Assembly: GCA_045648145.1 (NCBI GenBank)
Contig: JAZRNK010000026.1
Coordinates: 10,779 to 74,778, forward strand
DNA: 64,000 nucleotides
Reading direction: 5' to 3'
Origin: UMGS172 sp045648145
GTDB taxonomy: Bacteria; Bacillota; Clostridia; Oscillospirales; Acutalibacteraceae
The first letter of the stretch is position 1; each line of letters opens with the position of its first letter. Both the position numbers and the translations under genes were made by a program. Shown piece after piece: positions 42,518 through 50,796 of the stretch. The notes under the pieces were generated by a model. It ran no database searches. It saw nothing but the letters and a program-made list of their open reading frames with translations, and was not told the origin of the DNA.

Positions 42518-42706
42518 TTATTCACTATAATCAGAAAGTTTTTCAATTTTTTGTTTGGCATCCTCAAGCTGTTTTTTACACTTTGCCGAAAGCTCGGTGC
42601 CTTTTGAAAAAAGCTCAATAGATTCGTCTAAACTGCAATCACCGGATTCAAGCTTTTGAACAATCTTTTCAAGCTCTGCTAAATTATTTTCAAATGAATT
42701 ACTCAT
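42518..42706 (-). CDS. xseB: Exodeoxyribonuclease VII small subunit
   Basis: 62 aa from ATG 42706 (AAGGA 9 bases before, inside the end of xseA). Typical sequence FENNLAELEKIVQKLESGDCSLDESIELF. It forms the multi-copy partner of XseA. One base separates it from the xseA stop. Confidence 0.93.
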   Translation of the reverse strand: MSNSFENNLAELEKIVQKLESGDCSLDESIELFSKGTELSAKCKKQLEDAKQKIEKLSDYSE

Positions 42707-42707
42707 A

Positions 42708-43910
42708 TCAAGCATTCCTTTCAACACTTTTAACAACACATTCTGCTTTGCCATCTGACAAAATCAAGTCTAATGAATCGTTCTCTGATAAGCTATCAAC
42801 AGTTTTAACTGCTTTGCCGTCTTTTTCGGCAATAGCGTAACCTCTTAACAAAGTCTTAGCAGGATTTAAAGCATCCAATTTAGAAGTAAAATTGATTAAT
42901 TTAACTGAGGTTTCAGAATAAACATTTGAAAAACTGTTGGTAAGCTTTGAATAGAGGTTATCAAGCCTTATCGACAGCATTTCGGTAAAGTAATTCTTAT
43001 CACATATAACCTTACTTTTCGATAAAATGTTGTAGACCTCAACGCCGCGATTATATTTAGAAAACATAGCGTTATATGCTCTGTCGTTCAACGATTTAAT
43101 GTTTAAAACAAATTCGTTAATATCTGGCACAGCCAATTCTGCCGCAGCAGACGGTGTAGGAGCACGAAGGTCTGCTGCAAAGTCACAAATCGTAAAATCT
43201 GTTTCGTGGCCTACAGCCGAAATTACAGGGATATTAGAGGCATATATGTTACGTGCAAGTTGTTCATCATTAAAACACCACAAATCCTCAACCGAGCCAC
43301 CACCGCGACCGACAATTATCAAATCACAATCGGTACAGTTGTTTACGTCATTTATTGCCTTGATAATCTGATTTGCGGCCAAATCACCCTGAACGGAAAC
43401 AGGACACAAAACAACCGACGCTATCGGCCATCTACGTTCCAAAATCGTTAGCATATCGTGAACAGCAGCACCCGTTGCAGACGTAATAACAGCAATTTTT
43501 TTAGGGAACTTTGGTAAAGGACGATTGTTGTTAAAAACACCTTCTTTTAAAAGCTTTTCCTTTAACTGTTGAAAAGCCAAAGCAATACTACCGGCACCAT
43601 CAGGTTGAAGCTCGGTAATATAAAGCTGATACTGTCCCTCTTTCTCGTAAACGCTTATATATCCACGACATATTACCTTCATACCGTCTTGTGGCAAAAA
43701 CTTTAAATTTACGGCGTTGCTTTTGAACATTACCGAACGAACAGCAGCGCCCTCATCTTTTAAAGAAAAATAAATATGACCGCTAAACGAATTGATTTTC
43801 AGATTTGAAATTTCACCACTGACAAAAACGTTTTTAAGGTTATTATCATCGTCTAATATCGAACGGATGTACTTATTAAGTTGTGAAACAGTAATCAAAG
43901 TACCGTTCAA
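42708..43910 (-). CDS. xseA: Exodeoxyribonuclease VII large subunit
   Basis: 400 aa if it starts at TTG 43910, favoured because AAGG at 43921-43924 is 10 bases upstream; the GTG at 43919 would be one base from it. N-terminal OB fold (LKNVFVSGEISNLKINSFSGHIYFSLKD) and nuclease core (AVITSATGAAVHDMLTIL, DLIIVGRGGGSVEDLWCFND, SAVGHETDFTICD). Degrades single-stranded DNA into oligonucleotides in repair. Confidence 0.93.
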   Translation of the reverse strand: MNGTLITVSQLNKYIRSILDDDNNLKNVFVSGEISNLKINSFSGHIYFSLKDEGAAVRSVMFKSNAVNLKFLPQDGMKVICRGYISVYEKEGQYQLYITELQPDGAGSIALAFQQLKEKLLKEGVFNNNRPLPKFPKKIAVITSATGAAVHDMLTILERRWPIASVVLCPVSVQGDLAANQIIKAINDVNNCTDCDLIIVGRGGGSVEDLWCFNDEQLARNIYASNIPVISAVGHETDFTICDFAADLRAPTPSAAAELAVPDINEFVLNIKSLNDRAYNAMFSKYNRGVEVYNILSKSKVICDKNYFTEMLSIRLDNLYSKLTNSFSNVYSETSVKLINFTSKLDALNPAKTLLRGYAIAEKDGKAVKTVDSLSENDSLDLILSDGKAECVVKSVERNA

Positions 43911-43927
43911 ATAAATCACACCTTAAA

Positions 43928-44326
43928 TCAAATTGTTTTGACTATTGTACCAAGAACACCATTTACAAAGGATGCATCATCCTTGGTTGAATACTTTTTG
44001 CAAAGCTCGACCGCCTCGTCGATAGAAACCGCAGTAGGAATGTCATCAATATAAAGAATTTCAAAAACGGCAAGGCGCAACAACGATAACGAAACCTTAG
44101 AAATTCTGCTAATAGTCCATCCGGTAAGGTTTTTAGAGATTAACTCGTCAATCTTCTCAATATTATCAAAAGTACCTGCAACGGCTGAAACCACATAACC
44201 GTCACCGTCTTCTAAAAAATCTCTGCTTTCCTTTGCAAGCGAAATCAACTCATCAACATCATATTGATTAAAGTTTTTTTCAAAAATCAAAATAAATGCC
44301 TGTTCTCTTGCTTCTTTTCTTGTCAT
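43928..44326 (-). CDS. nusB: Transcription antitermination factor NusB
   Basis: 132 aa from ATG 44326 (GGTGGTG upstream; in-frame TTG 44344 rejected). All-helical NusB fold with RKEAREQAFILIFEKNFN at the start and LLRLAVFEILYIDDIPTAVSIDEAVELCKKY near the end. Works with NusE/S10 in rRNA antitermination. First gene of the minus-strand run that reaches recN. Confidence 0.93.
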   Translation of the reverse strand: MTRKEAREQAFILIFEKNFNQYDVDELISLAKESRDFLEDGDGYVVSAVAGTFDNIEKIDELISKNLTGWTISRISKVSLSLLRLAVFEILYIDDIPTAVSIDEAVELCKKYSTKDDASFVNGVLGTIVKTI

Positions 44327-44425
44327 AGCTAACACCACCAACAAATATTCATTTGTATGTATTTTTATTCATTTTATATAATACTACAATATAATCTATA
44401 TTTCAAGATTATAATTGACGATTAC

Positions 44426-44454
44426 TTGACAAAAAGATTAAATTAATGTATATT
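44426..44454 (+). promoter_or_regulatory. Promoter of DivIVA-like/fumB unit
   Basis: TTGACA (44426-44431), 17 bp, TATATT (44449-44454). Confidence 0.7.
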
Positions 44455-44485
44455 TTTCATATAAAATTTGTGGAGTTGAAAACAA

Positions 44486-45055
44486 GTGTCTACTAAATTC
44501 AGAAACAGTTTTTTCGGTTTTAATAAAGAAGACGTACTCACCTACGTTGTTTCTACCAGAGAAAAAGAAAATACTCTCTCAACAAAAAACGAGGCTTTGT
44601 CTAAAGAATTAGATAAAGTCAAGACACTCTATGCAGAGCTTTTAGATAACTTTAACGAACTTAACGATAAATACAATTTAGCTCAAGATGAGTTAACCGA
44701 TTACAGAAACCGTGAAGAATCGCTTACAAGAATAAGTGAAGGTATCGGCAAGCTATACTTGGTTGCTCAAACTAACGCTAAAACTATTATAAATTCCGCA
44801 AAAGAAAACGTCGAAATTTCCTCAAAAGCTGTTGACAATAATTTGGAAATGGCAAGCGCAGCTCAGACAGATTTTGACGAAATTAATGCATCTTTAAACG
44901 AAAAAGCTAAGGCATTCACGGAAGAAATCAATATGCTTCGTGCAAGACTTGATGAAACTAAAGCTACTATTGAAAAAAACACCTCGGTTATAGAAAAATC
45001 CGAGACTCAACTTGATACACTTATTGAAACCGTTGAAATGGAAGTTTCTAAATGA
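44486..45055 (+). CDS. DivIVA-like coiled-coil protein
   Basis: 189 aa with GTG start (GGAG 10 bases before). The N-terminal FRNSFFGFNKEDVLTYV resembles the membrane-curvature-binding start of DivIVA/GpsB proteins; the remainder is predicted coiled coil (about 25-75 and 95-185). A polar scaffold or division role is a guess from the family. Its stop overlaps the fumB ATG, an odd pairing. Confidence 0.7.
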   Translation: MSTKFRNSFFGFNKEDVLTYVVSTREKENTLSTKNEALSKELDKVKTLYAELLDNFNELNDKYNLAQDELTDYRNREESLTRISEGIGKLYLVAQTNAKTIINSAKENVEISSKAVDNNLEMASAAQTDFDEINASLNEKAKAFTEEINMLRARLDETKATIEKNTSVIEKSETQLDTLIETVEMEVSK

Positions 45056-45585
45056 AAGCCTTATACATAAACACCTCTGACTTCCCTGCTGCAGCTAACG
45101 ACATAAATGCAGGTGATAAAGTTTATCTTTCGGGCACTGTGTATACCGCACGTGATGCTGCACATAAAAGAATAATCGAATGTATAAATAATAATTCTTC
45201 CTTGCCATTTGATTTGAACGGCGCAACCATTTACTATGCAGGACCTACGCCTACACCTGAAGGCTTGACCATCGGTAGTTGCGGTCCAACCACTTCCGGC
45301 AGAATGGACTGTTTTACTCCTACCCTGCTTGATTTAGGTCTTGCTTGTATGATCGGTAAAGGCGAACGAAATGTGGCGGTTTGTAATTCTATAATAAAAA
45401 ATAAGGCCGTTTACCTGTGTGCCATCGGCGGCGCAGGTGCGTTAGCTTCAAAGTGCATCACAGCTTGTGAGGTAATAGCTTTTAATGACCTTGGATGTGA
45501 ATCGGTCAAAAAACTTGAATTTAAGGATTTTCCCCTAATTGCAGCTATTGACTGCCATGGCGGTAATCTTTTTAAAACAGAATAA
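45052..45585 (+). CDS. fumB: Class I fumarate hydratase, beta subunit
   Basis: 177 aa. TtdB/FumA C-terminal domain: GDKVYLSGTVYTARDAAHKR, YYAGPTPTPEGLTIGSCGPTTSGRMD and IGGAGALASKCI. It completes the iron-sulfur fumarase with the alpha subunit encoded at 4025-4870. The ATGA overlap couples it to the coiled-coil gene instead of to its partner. Confidence 0.9.
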   Translation: MKALYINTSDFPAAANDINAGDKVYLSGTVYTARDAAHKRIIECINNNSSLPFDLNGATIYYAGPTPTPEGLTIGSCGPTTSGRMDCFTPTLLDLGLACMIGKGERNVAVCNSIIKNKAVYLCAIGGAGALASKCITACEVIAFNDLGCESVKKLEFKDFPLIAAIDCHGGNLFKTE

Positions 45586-45593
45586 AAAATAAC

Positions 45594-45622
45594 TTGACAT
45601 ATTGAAGTTTTAAATCTATAAT
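45594..45622 (+). promoter_or_regulatory. Consensus promoter for tRNA-Ser
   Basis: TTGACA (45594-45599), exactly 17 bp, TATAAT (45617-45622): perfect SigA consensus. Confidence 0.85.
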
Positions 45623-45629
45623 ATTTCGT

Positions 45630-45743
45630 GTTGTGTGATGTGAATTTTTACGGTCACATTAACGAAAGACATATCGAATCGGGGCGCCTCGTTCGGTAAA
45701 ATTTTAATATTACGTTATACTCCTTCGGGAGTTTAACATATAC
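45630..45743 (+). ncRNA. Structured leader of the tRNA-Ser transcript
   Basis: About 114 nt separate the promoter from the tRNA. It can form ATGTGA/TCACAT, CGAA-type and ACTCC-TTC-GGGAGT hairpins. No known RNA family is recognised; it may be only a processed leader. Confidence 0.35.
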
Positions 45744-45832
45744 GGAGACGTATCGAAGTGGTCATAACGGGGCTGACTCGAAATCAGTTAGGGAGCAATC
45801 CCCCGCGAGTTCGAATCTCGCCGTCTCCGCCA
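45744..45832 (+). tRNA. tRNA-Ser (anticodon CGA)
   Basis: 89 nt with encoded CCA. Acceptor GGAGACG/CGTCTCC, anticodon stem GCTGA/TCAGT around CTCGAAA (anticodon CGA), long class II variable arm AGGGAGCAATCCCC, T-loop TTCGAAT. Confidence 0.97.
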
Positions 45833-45871
45833 AATAAACGGAAATCATGACGTAAGGTATGGTTTCCGTTT
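45812..45871 (+). repeat. tRNA-Ser 3' end and terminator, first copy
   Basis: 60 bp from CGAATCTCG in the T-arm through CCA and the hairpin AATAAACGGAAA/TTTCCGTTTATT. Repeated at 45983-46042 with two substitutions. Confidence 0.85.
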
Positions 45872-45982
45872 ATTCTTTTAGTATAGCGAGATTCGAAAAG
45901 ACCGGTTTGGCGTATGTCAAATTGCGACCTTTCGGTGAACGGTCGCAAAGGTCGGGTGCGTGCCACAGCGACAGCGAGTGGG
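45872..45982. other. 111-bp insert between duplicated tRNA-Ser ends
   Basis: GC-richer than surroundings. It holds GCGAGATTCGAA (45886-45897), an inverted copy of the tRNA T-arm segment 45810-45821, and hairpin GCGACC/GGTCGC. A minus-strand ORF across it is a tRNA artefact. It may be the remnant of an integrated element. Confidence 0.5.
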
Positions 45983-46042
45983 CGAATCTCGCCGTCTCCG
46001 CCAAATAAACGGAAATCGTGTCGTAAGGTATGGTTTCCGTTT
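45983..46042 (+). repeat. Duplicated tRNA-Ser 3' end, second copy
   Basis: 58 of 60 bases match the tRNA 3' end and its terminator; no 5' tRNA half is present, so it is not a gene. Confidence 0.85.
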
Positions 46043-46096
46043 TTATTTAACAGAATTCTACCTAACAAATATTTTTATTAATGTAAAAAGTAATCA

Positions 46097-46129
46097 AAAA
46101 AAGCAGTAGGGGTTTCCCCTACTGCTTTT
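46097..46129 (-). terminator. Terminator after APC permease gene
   Basis: AAAGCAGTAGGGG and CCCCTACTGCTTT form a 13-bp perfect stem over TTT, with a T-run on the minus strand. Confidence 0.9.
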
Positions 46130-46138
46130 AATATTTAA

Positions 46139-47554
46139 TTATTCTTCAACTATATCGTCAGGAGTAAGAGTGACAAGCTGATTGCCTTCGGGATTTTTCT
46201 TTCTGTAAAGTGCCATACTGATATACAAAAAAGCACCAACAGCACAGAAAATAACAAACGCAATCCAACCGCCCATATCCATCATCATACAAGAGCCGAT
46301 AATTACCCAAAGAGAAATCAACATTCCCAATATAAAGAGTAATGTACCACAAGGAACCTTATAAGGACGTTTCCACTCAGGATGCTTAACACGCAAAACC
46401 AAAGCAGAAAGACAGCACATGAAATAAACTATACCTGCGGCTACGTTAGACATAGCATATACAAATGATACCCAGCTGTCACCGCTTCCTGCAGTAAAGA
46501 TACAGAAAAATACAGTAAAGAGGAAAACGATTGTATTGGCTAATACAGGCTGTCCGTGTTTGTTAACCTTTGCAAAAGCACGAGGCAACTGATTCATTTC
46601 GGCAGCACCGTAAAGGACACGGGCAGATGAGGTCCAGAAGCCCATCAATGTTGTAAAAGCGTGGAGAACACCAGAAATAACGGCTATGTAGCCAAAAATA
46701 GGCATCATTTTATACATTGCAATAAGTTCAGGCTCGGGCATACTCATTTTAGCAATTACGTCATACGGAGCCATACCACCGATTGCAAGAACTACAACTA
46801 AATACAATGCAGCAGGAACTATCAAAGCAGAAAGAATAACCTTCCACATTTTTGAACGTGGGAAATTGGTTTCCTCAATCATAGTGGGAGTCATCTCAAA
46901 ACCAATGAATTTCAAAGAGAAAGCTGCCATTGCCAAGAAGATACCACCAAAGCCTGCGGGGAATAATCCGCCTTTAAGTCCTTCTTTAGCACCGTCTTCT
47001 GAAACGGCAGTAAGATTTGCTATATCCCAATGACCACTCAAGAATAAAGCGGCAGAAACAAGCAATGACATAACAATCATCGCAAAAAAGAATATGTTAG
47101 CAAGCTTGCCGAGAATATCAATGTTAAAGTTAGAAATAATGTACCAAATAAGAGCAGTACCGATAGCAACCAAAGCCTTAGCAACAGGCGGAATTACTAA
47201 ATTCGGGAAGAAATGACCAGCTGCTGTAATGAAAATAAAAGCCATCATAGCAGGTTCAACAACCTGTACTAAAAACATCATCCATTGAGTAACAAATCCT
47301 ACCTTATGGTTAAAAGCATTGGTAGTCCATACGTCAACAGAACCTGCAAAAGGAAGCATACCGGTCAGCTCTGCAAAGGTTAAACCAACAGGAATTAAAA
47401 ACAATGCTAAAATCGGGAAAATAAATGCTGCACCAGCACCGGTCAAACCAAACCAGGTCGGAGCTTCTGCTAACCAGCCGCCTATAACGGCACCTGAAGC
47501 AATAGCAATCATTGAAATAAAACTAAGATTTCTTTTTAATTTATTTTGTGACAT
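46139..47554 (-). CDS. APC-superfamily amino acid permease
   Basis: 471 aa, about 12 TM helices. N-terminal SFISMIAIASGAVIGGWLAEAP matches the substrate-binding first helix of APC transporters. Hydrophilic C-terminal tail. It follows an isochorismatase-fold hydrolase 18 bp away behind a glycine riboswitch, so glycine, sarcosine or a precursor is a likely substrate by inference. Confidence 0.9.
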   Translation of the reverse strand: MSQNKLKRNLSFISMIAIASGAVIGGWLAEAPTWFGLTGAGAAFIFPILALFLIPVGLTFAELTGMLPFAGSVDVWTTNAFNHKVGFVTQWMMFLVQVVEPAMMAFIFITAAGHFFPNLVIPPVAKALVAIGTALIWYIISNFNIDILGKLANIFFFAMIVMSLLVSAALFLSGHWDIANLTAVSEDGAKEGLKGGLFPAGFGGIFLAMAAFSLKFIGFEMTPTMIEETNFPRSKMWKVILSALIVPAALYLVVVLAIGGMAPYDVIAKMSMPEPELIAMYKMMPIFGYIAVISGVLHAFTTLMGFWTSSARVLYGAAEMNQLPRAFAKVNKHGQPVLANTIVFLFTVFFCIFTAGSGDSWVSFVYAMSNVAAGIVYFMCCLSALVLRVKHPEWKRPYKVPCGTLLFILGMLISLWVIIGSCMMMDMGGWIAFVIFCAVGAFLYISMALYRKKNPEGNQLVTLTPDDIVEE

Positions 47555-47571
47555 ACCATTTTTCCTCTCTG

Positions 47572-48261
47572 TTATTTAATTGCATTAAGCAATTCTTCGG
47601 TATTAATAACGTGACAATAAATATTGTTAAGAATTTCAAGCTCGTTGTCTTGAATTTTTTGTGTAGATGCCATACAAGCATCTTCAATAAGCCAAACCTT
47701 AAAGCTCTCGTCAGCAAGGCTTCTTACAGTGCCTGAAACACACTGGTCAGTAAGAACACCGGTGCATACAACGGTATCAATACCCATATTTTGAAACCAA
47801 AGACGAAGCGGAGTACCTGCAAGAGCACTGTCCGTAGTTTTCGTAACTACAATTTCATCATCAAGCGGTGCAAGTTCGGGCACTATTTCGGCAGACGGAG
47901 TACCGGGTGGAAGCAAAAGCTCATTATAACCGGTTGCTTTCTGGTCGAGTGAACGGTCAGCACCGTTTTTCTTTTGACATTGAATTTTAGCAAAGGCTAC
48001 CTCTATACCCTTCTCACGAAAGGCTTTAAGTATCTTTTGGTTGTTGGGCACTACAACATCATCAATTTTTTTGTAGAAAGGCTCCCAACGTTCGATTTCT
48101 TTCTTCTCTGCTTCTGTAGGATTAACATAACTGGGACGTGTAATAAACACGTGCTGCATATCAATTACCAACAGAGCAGTTTTTTTGGGGTCAATAATAA
48201 TTTCACCCATGTCCATATCATTCTCATAATAGAATGATACGTGGCGGTCATTAACGCGCAT
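47572..48261 (-). CDS. Isochorismatase-family cysteine hydrolase
   Basis: 229 aa; AGGAGG before the ATG. Catalytic Asp in ALLVIDMQHVF, Lys in VTKTTDSALAGTPL and nucleophile Cys in GVLTDQCVSGTVRSLAD. The family includes nicotinamidases and N-carbamoylsarcosine amidases. Control by glycine and co-transcription with a permease suggest an amidase that releases glycine or a derivative such as sarcosine. That substrate is inference. Confidence 0.87.
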   Translation of the reverse strand: MRVNDRHVSFYYENDMDMGEIIIDPKKTALLVIDMQHVFITRPSYVNPTEAEKKEIERWEPFYKKIDDVVVPNNQKILKAFREKGIEVAFAKIQCQKKNGADRSLDQKATGYNELLLPPGTPSAEIVPELAPLDDEIVVTKTTDSALAGTPLRLWFQNMGIDTVVCTGVLTDQCVSGTVRSLADESFKVWLIEDACMASTQKIQDNELEILNNIYCHVINTEELLNAIK

Positions 48262-48286
48262 AACTATCCTCCTAAAATTTTTTTGT

Positions 48287-48320
48287 CAAAAATAAAAGAG
48301 TCGGTTAAAAAGCCGACTCT
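48287..48320 (-). terminator. Expression-platform terminator of the glycine riboswitch
   Basis: AGAGTCGG/CCGACTCT stem; on the minus strand it is followed by TTTTATTTTT. It lies between aptamer and hydrolase gene. Confidence 0.8.
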
Positions 48321-48339
48321 CAAAAGCAACAAAAAAATA

Positions 48340-48408
48340 ATCCTTTGTCCTTTTGCCTGAGAGAGTTTAGCCCCTTCGGCACTCAATTCAATGAGATTCT
48401 CCAAAGTT
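48340..48408 (-). promoter_or_regulatory. Glycine riboswitch (single aptamer)
   Basis: On the minus strand: GGAGAATCTC, then GAGTGCCGAAGGGGC, AAACTCTCTCAGGCAAAAGG and ACAAAGG. These are the conserved core blocks of glycine riboswitch aptamers. No second aptamer is seen upstream, so it is a singlet. It controls the hydrolase and permease genes. Confidence 0.9.
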
Positions 48409-48490
48409 TATCAATTGACATTGCTATTATATTATAATTTGCAACAAATTACAAGTACTTTGTGAAAAAATTAGCAAAAAACTCGTAAAA

Positions 48491-48521
48491 AAACACCAAG
48501 TTATGCTAAAACTTGGTGTTT
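48491..48521 (-). terminator. Terminator after GH3 gene
   Basis: AAACACCAAGTT and AACTTGGTGTTT, perfect 12-bp stem, T-run on the minus strand. Confidence 0.9.
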
Positions 48522-48529
48522 TTACGCAA

Positions 48530-50776
48530 TTATTCAGTAAAAATTGTAGCAGTTAAAGGTAAATTAGGATTAGAGCCAACGAAAATATCAACCTGACCTT
48601 TTTCAACCACATACTGTTCGTCTACGTTGTAAACCTTAAGCTCATTAAAGCCAAGGTTGAAAGTAACAGTTTTAGTTTCGTGCGGTGCGATAAGCACTTT
48701 TCTAAAGCCTTTAAGCTCCATACAACGACGGCGGACACTGTTACCGCTACCATGAATATAAAGCTGAACAACCTCTTTGCCTGCTATATCCGATGTGTTT
48801 TCAACGGTTACTTTAACTTCGAAATTATTTTTCTCTATTTTAGTCACTTCAATATTTTTATATTCAAAAGTAGAATATGACAAACCGTAGCCAAACGGAT
48901 ATAAAACACGTTCTAAATCGTCTTGATAAGTGCCGTTATACGCGCCGGGTTTTGCATTTTTAATATTACGGGCATATCTGTTATAATAACAAGGTAAACT
49001 TGTATCTTTATACGGAAACGACACCGAAAGTTTACCCGACGGATTAACCTTACCGGTGATAACGTCAAACACCGCATCAGCACCTCTAAGACCGGGATAA
49101 AAGCAGGTTAATACCGCGTCACATATACTGTCAATTTCAGTCAACTCGTAGGGTCTTCCGCCGACCAATAATGCAATTACAGGTTTACCGGTTTCTTTGA
49201 GCATTTTAATAAACTCAACCTGATTACCGGGCAGCTTAATACTTGAAACGTCTCTTCCCTCTCCACAGTCACTAAAATTACGCATGGAAAGTGCGGCACC
49301 GGTATTTTTGTCAAACTCAACACCCGCAATGGCACTCGCAGAAGTACCACCAACAGTAACTACAGCCACATCACTGTTTAAAAGAGTTTCTTTTGCTTTC
49401 TCAAAGCCGTCAGTACGACGGTTGAACTCCCAACCGTTTGCAAACTGAACGCTCTCAAATCCATTTTCAAATACGTTTTTCAACGTCTTACATTCTTCGG
49501 TTTTTTGTAAAGCAGTATAATCGCCCAACAAATGATAAATGTTATCAGCATGGCAACCAAAGAGCGCGACCTTTGATTTAGCTTTTAACGGCAAAATACC
49601 ATTATTTTTAAGTAAAACTATTGATTCGGTAGCGGCCTCATATGACAGCTTTGCCTGTTCGCCACTCTTTAAATATGCGGCAATTTCGCCATTATCCTCA
49701 ACATAAGGATTATCAAATAAACCTAACTGGTATTTCTTTTCTAAAATTCTTAAAACCGCTTCGTCAATAAAAGATATGTCAACCTTACCCTTTTCGCAAG
49801 CCTCAATTAAGTTAAGGTAGGTGCCGTTATCGGCAAGACTTAAATCAACACCTGCTTTCAAGATGGTGGTAACACCATCAAGCACTTCAAGTCCCAAATT
49901 ATCGATAGCACGAGGAACACCCCAACCGTCTGATAACACAATACCGTCGAAGCCCAGTTCATCCCTCAAAACATCACGCAAGAGATACTTATTTGCGTGA
50001 GCAGGTATGCCGTCAACGGTGTTATATGCCGCCATAAAGACGTCAGCTCCTGCATCAACGGCAGCTTTTGCGCCTGTTAAATGAATATCGTGAAGCTCAC
50101 GCTTACCAACATTAACCTCGGCAGTGTTTAAACCGCCAAAACCGTCGCCTGTTGCACAAAAATGCTTACAGCAAACAAGCGCATTATACTTTTTAAAGCC
50201 TTTGACACCGCTTTTGGTATATTCAGCGCAAAGATACGGGTCTTCAGAAAAAAACTCCTCAGTCCTTCCCCATCTTGGGTCTCTTGCCATATCAAGCATT
50301 GTCACGAAAGCCATTTGGTTTGCCGATAGCTGAGTTTCTTTGCCGACCGTTTCCAAAACCTTGCCATAAAGTTCACTATTGAACATACAGCCCATGCCAA
50401 GATTGGTAGGAAACATTTCACTTCCCAATGCTTGTAAACCGTGGTTAGCTTCAACCTCTATCAAGGTTGGAATTGCAAGTCTTGAGTTGTCCAATATATA
50501 TTTTTGCATCTGATTTGCAACTTTTACTCTGTGCTGAGGCTCGATACCCACGCCCCAACCCTTTTTAGTAAATTCATCAGCGCGTAAAATATTACTGATA
50601 GCGCCCATCGGACCGTAATTGACAATAAAGTTTTTGAAATCATTATTGAATTCAAAATCATCACCGTTACGCGTAAAGCAACGGTAGCCCGCTACAGTTT
50701 GAGACAACTGTGCAACCTTTTCTTTTAAGGTCATTTTGTTCAGTAATTCTTTAGCAAAAACAGTATACTTACTCAC
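48530..50776 (-). CDS. Glycoside hydrolase family 3 beta-glucosidase-like enzyme
   Basis: 748 aa from a GTG start with AGGAGG upstream. GH3 TIM barrel (DMARDPRWGRTEEFFSEDP, ALVCCKHFCATGDG), nucleophile Asp in GFDGIVLSDGWGV, the alpha/beta sandwich and the C-terminal fibronectin-III domain (YPFGYGLSYSTFEYKN). No signal peptide, so cytoplasmic. Specificity among beta-glucosides and xylosides is open. Confidence 0.92.
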   Translation of the reverse strand: MSKYTVFAKELLNKMTLKEKVAQLSQTVAGYRCFTRNGDDFEFNNDFKNFIVNYGPMGAISNILRADEFTKKGWGVGIEPQHRVKVANQMQKYILDNSRLAIPTLIEVEANHGLQALGSEMFPTNLGMGCMFNSELYGKVLETVGKETQLSANQMAFVTMLDMARDPRWGRTEEFFSEDPYLCAEYTKSGVKGFKKYNALVCCKHFCATGDGFGGLNTAEVNVGKRELHDIHLTGAKAAVDAGADVFMAAYNTVDGIPAHANKYLLRDVLRDELGFDGIVLSDGWGVPRAIDNLGLEVLDGVTTILKAGVDLSLADNGTYLNLIEACEKGKVDISFIDEAVLRILEKKYQLGLFDNPYVEDNGEIAAYLKSGEQAKLSYEAATESIVLLKNNGILPLKAKSKVALFGCHADNIYHLLGDYTALQKTEECKTLKNVFENGFESVQFANGWEFNRRTDGFEKAKETLLNSDVAVVTVGGTSASAIAGVEFDKNTGAALSMRNFSDCGEGRDVSSIKLPGNQVEFIKMLKETGKPVIALLVGGRPYELTEIDSICDAVLTCFYPGLRGADAVFDVITGKVNPSGKLSVSFPYKDTSLPCYYNRYARNIKNAKPGAYNGTYQDDLERVLYPFGYGLSYSTFEYKNIEVTKIEKNNFEVKVTVENTSDIAGKEVVQLYIHGSGNSVRRRCMELKGFRKVLIAPHETKTVTFNLGFNELKVYNVDEQYVVEKGQVDIFVGSNPNLPLTATIFTE

Positions 50777-50796
50777 AACGCAAAACCTCCTAAAAA

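Noticed and set aside
45784..46068. 94-aa minus-strand ORF with GDGEIRTRGG-like repeats
   Set aside because: Antisense of tRNA-Ser and its duplicated 3' end; its internal repeat is explained by the DNA duplication.
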